Positions 63,537 through 64,000 of a stretch of DNA of 64,000 bases are shown here, one piece after another. The stretch covers positions 62,001 through 126,000 of the forward strand of contig NZ_QCZJ01000016.1 of the NCBI RefSeq assembly GCF_003075435.1, read 5' to 3'. A program made the translations under genes and the position numbers. Source of the stretch: Terrimonas sp. GTDB taxonomy: Bacteria > Bacteroidota > Bacteroidia > Chitinophagales > Chitinophagaceae. Each line of letters opens with the position of its first letter. Within the stretch, counting starts at the first letter, position 1. The notes under the pieces were generated by a model that saw only the letters and a program-made list of their open reading frames with translations, was not told the origin of the DNA and made no database searches.

Positions 63537-64000
63537 TTTACTGTCTGTTTTTATTGCATGCGCTTTTATCAGCTTTGTTCATTCACAGGGAAGCATTGTA
63601 TTAAGAGATGCGCCTTTTATAGTTGAAACAGAAAAAGATGCCAGCATACAACAATGGTTAGACTCAAATGCTTTTTATAAAAAACTTTCTCCTGACCAAC
63701 AGGAATCTATTTACTGGATTAATTATATAAGAAAGTATCCAAAGCTTTTTCATGACAAGATATTAATACCCTTTCTTGAACAGTTCCCGGAAGCTAAAAG
63801 TGCATATTCAAAGTCCTTATCAGCAACCCTTATTTCAATGTCTCCTGTTGGGCTATTAATTCCCGATGAAAATCTTACAAAGGTGGCTATTGAACATGCT
63901 ACTGACCTAGGTAAACATGGGGCAGGTATAAGTCATAGCTCTACTTCCGGCAGCAGCTTCCAGGAAAGAATGAACAAGGCAGGCTATTTCAGCAATGTTG
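63529..64000 (+). CDS. Exported CAP-domain-like protein, partial at window end
   Basis: A GTG at 63529 starts a signal peptide (LLSVFIACAFISFVHSQG). The mature protein reads on to the window edge with no stop. Near the edge it has ISHSSTSGSSFQERMNKAGYFS, which is the pattern of a CAP (SCP/PR1) domain, where the H and the following E are site residues. The rest is missing. The GTG lies inside the parS-like site, so the site may overlap the translation start. Confidence 0.6.
   Translation, partial: MKRLLSVFIACAFISFVHSQGSIVLRDAPFIVETEKDASIQQWLDSNAFYKKLSPDQQESIYWINYIRKYPKLFHDKILIPFLEQFPEAKSAYSKSLSATLISMSPVGLLIPDENLTKVAIEHATDLGKHGAGISHSSTSGSSFQERMNKAGYFSNV

Noticed and set aside
1-64000. CRISPR array or prophage
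   Set aside because: I saw no regularly spaced direct repeats with unique spacers, no cas genes and no phage structural genes. Defence genes here are restriction, toxin-antitoxin and unknown types.

Overview
The window reads as a chromosome segment of a Bacteroidota bacterium, most likely of the Chitinophagaceae (inference). The evidence is AT-rich sequence, start sites without strong Shine-Dalgarno sequences, several TAnnTTTG promoter elements, lipoproteins with Bacteroidota-type lipoboxes, a DUF5107/TPR protein, an rsfS-ftsH pair facing birA, a Rho factor with a long charged insertion, and a family of GIY-YIG nuclease genes that abut tRNA genes.

Region 1 (1-4.2 kb): the start of an M23 peptidase, two small membrane proteins, and an FNR-type regulator divergent from a ClC channel, with a perfect FNR-like palindrome between them. 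Region 2 (4.3-9.9 kb) is accessory and partly decayed. It holds an AlbA-type ATP-binding pseudogene with a frameshift and a nonsense codon, a methyltransferase divergent from an HxlR regulator, a YdeI-like protein, a toxin remnant next to an MqsA/Panacea antitoxin split by a frameshift, and a lipoprotein.

Region 3 (10.3-28.9 kb) is a defence island. It has a two-gene N6-adenine methylase plus PD-(D/E)XK-like module, an IS110-family element, a membrane coiled-coil protein and a ComEC-like metallo-beta-lactamase. A compact minus-strand operon follows: XRE regulator - hsdM - DUF1016 nuclease - hsdS - darT - darG - hsdR, so a DNA ADP-ribosylation toxin-antitoxin pair is built into a type I restriction operon. 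A 34-bp palindrome upstream is a candidate operator. Next come a long-hairpin RNA resembling 6S RNA and a tRNA-Arg(CCG) locus in which an intact tRNA, a decayed GIY-YIG nuclease and a second tRNA copy broken by two GC-rich palindromes lie head to tail. Two copies of a ~125-bp MITE-like repeat flank the first defence module.

Region 4 (29-64 kb) is mostly core genome: MarC, DoxX, ThuA-like protein, an ATP-dependent DNA ligase with its exonuclease partner, kdsB, dnaN, recX, a GreA/GreB-like factor, a PQQ sugar dehydrogenase, a DUF5107/TPR protein, an M61 peptidase, ftsH, rsfS, birA, a Lon-N domain protein, rho, asnS, a Usp protein, an Fe(II)/2OG oxygenase, chrA, nadD, feoA and ybeY, ending in a partial CAP-domain-like gene. 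A 16-bp parS-like site lies at the ybeY/CAP junction. Several intergenic spaces hold near-perfect long inverted repeats.

All assignments come from reading motifs and recalled family features. No database search was possible.
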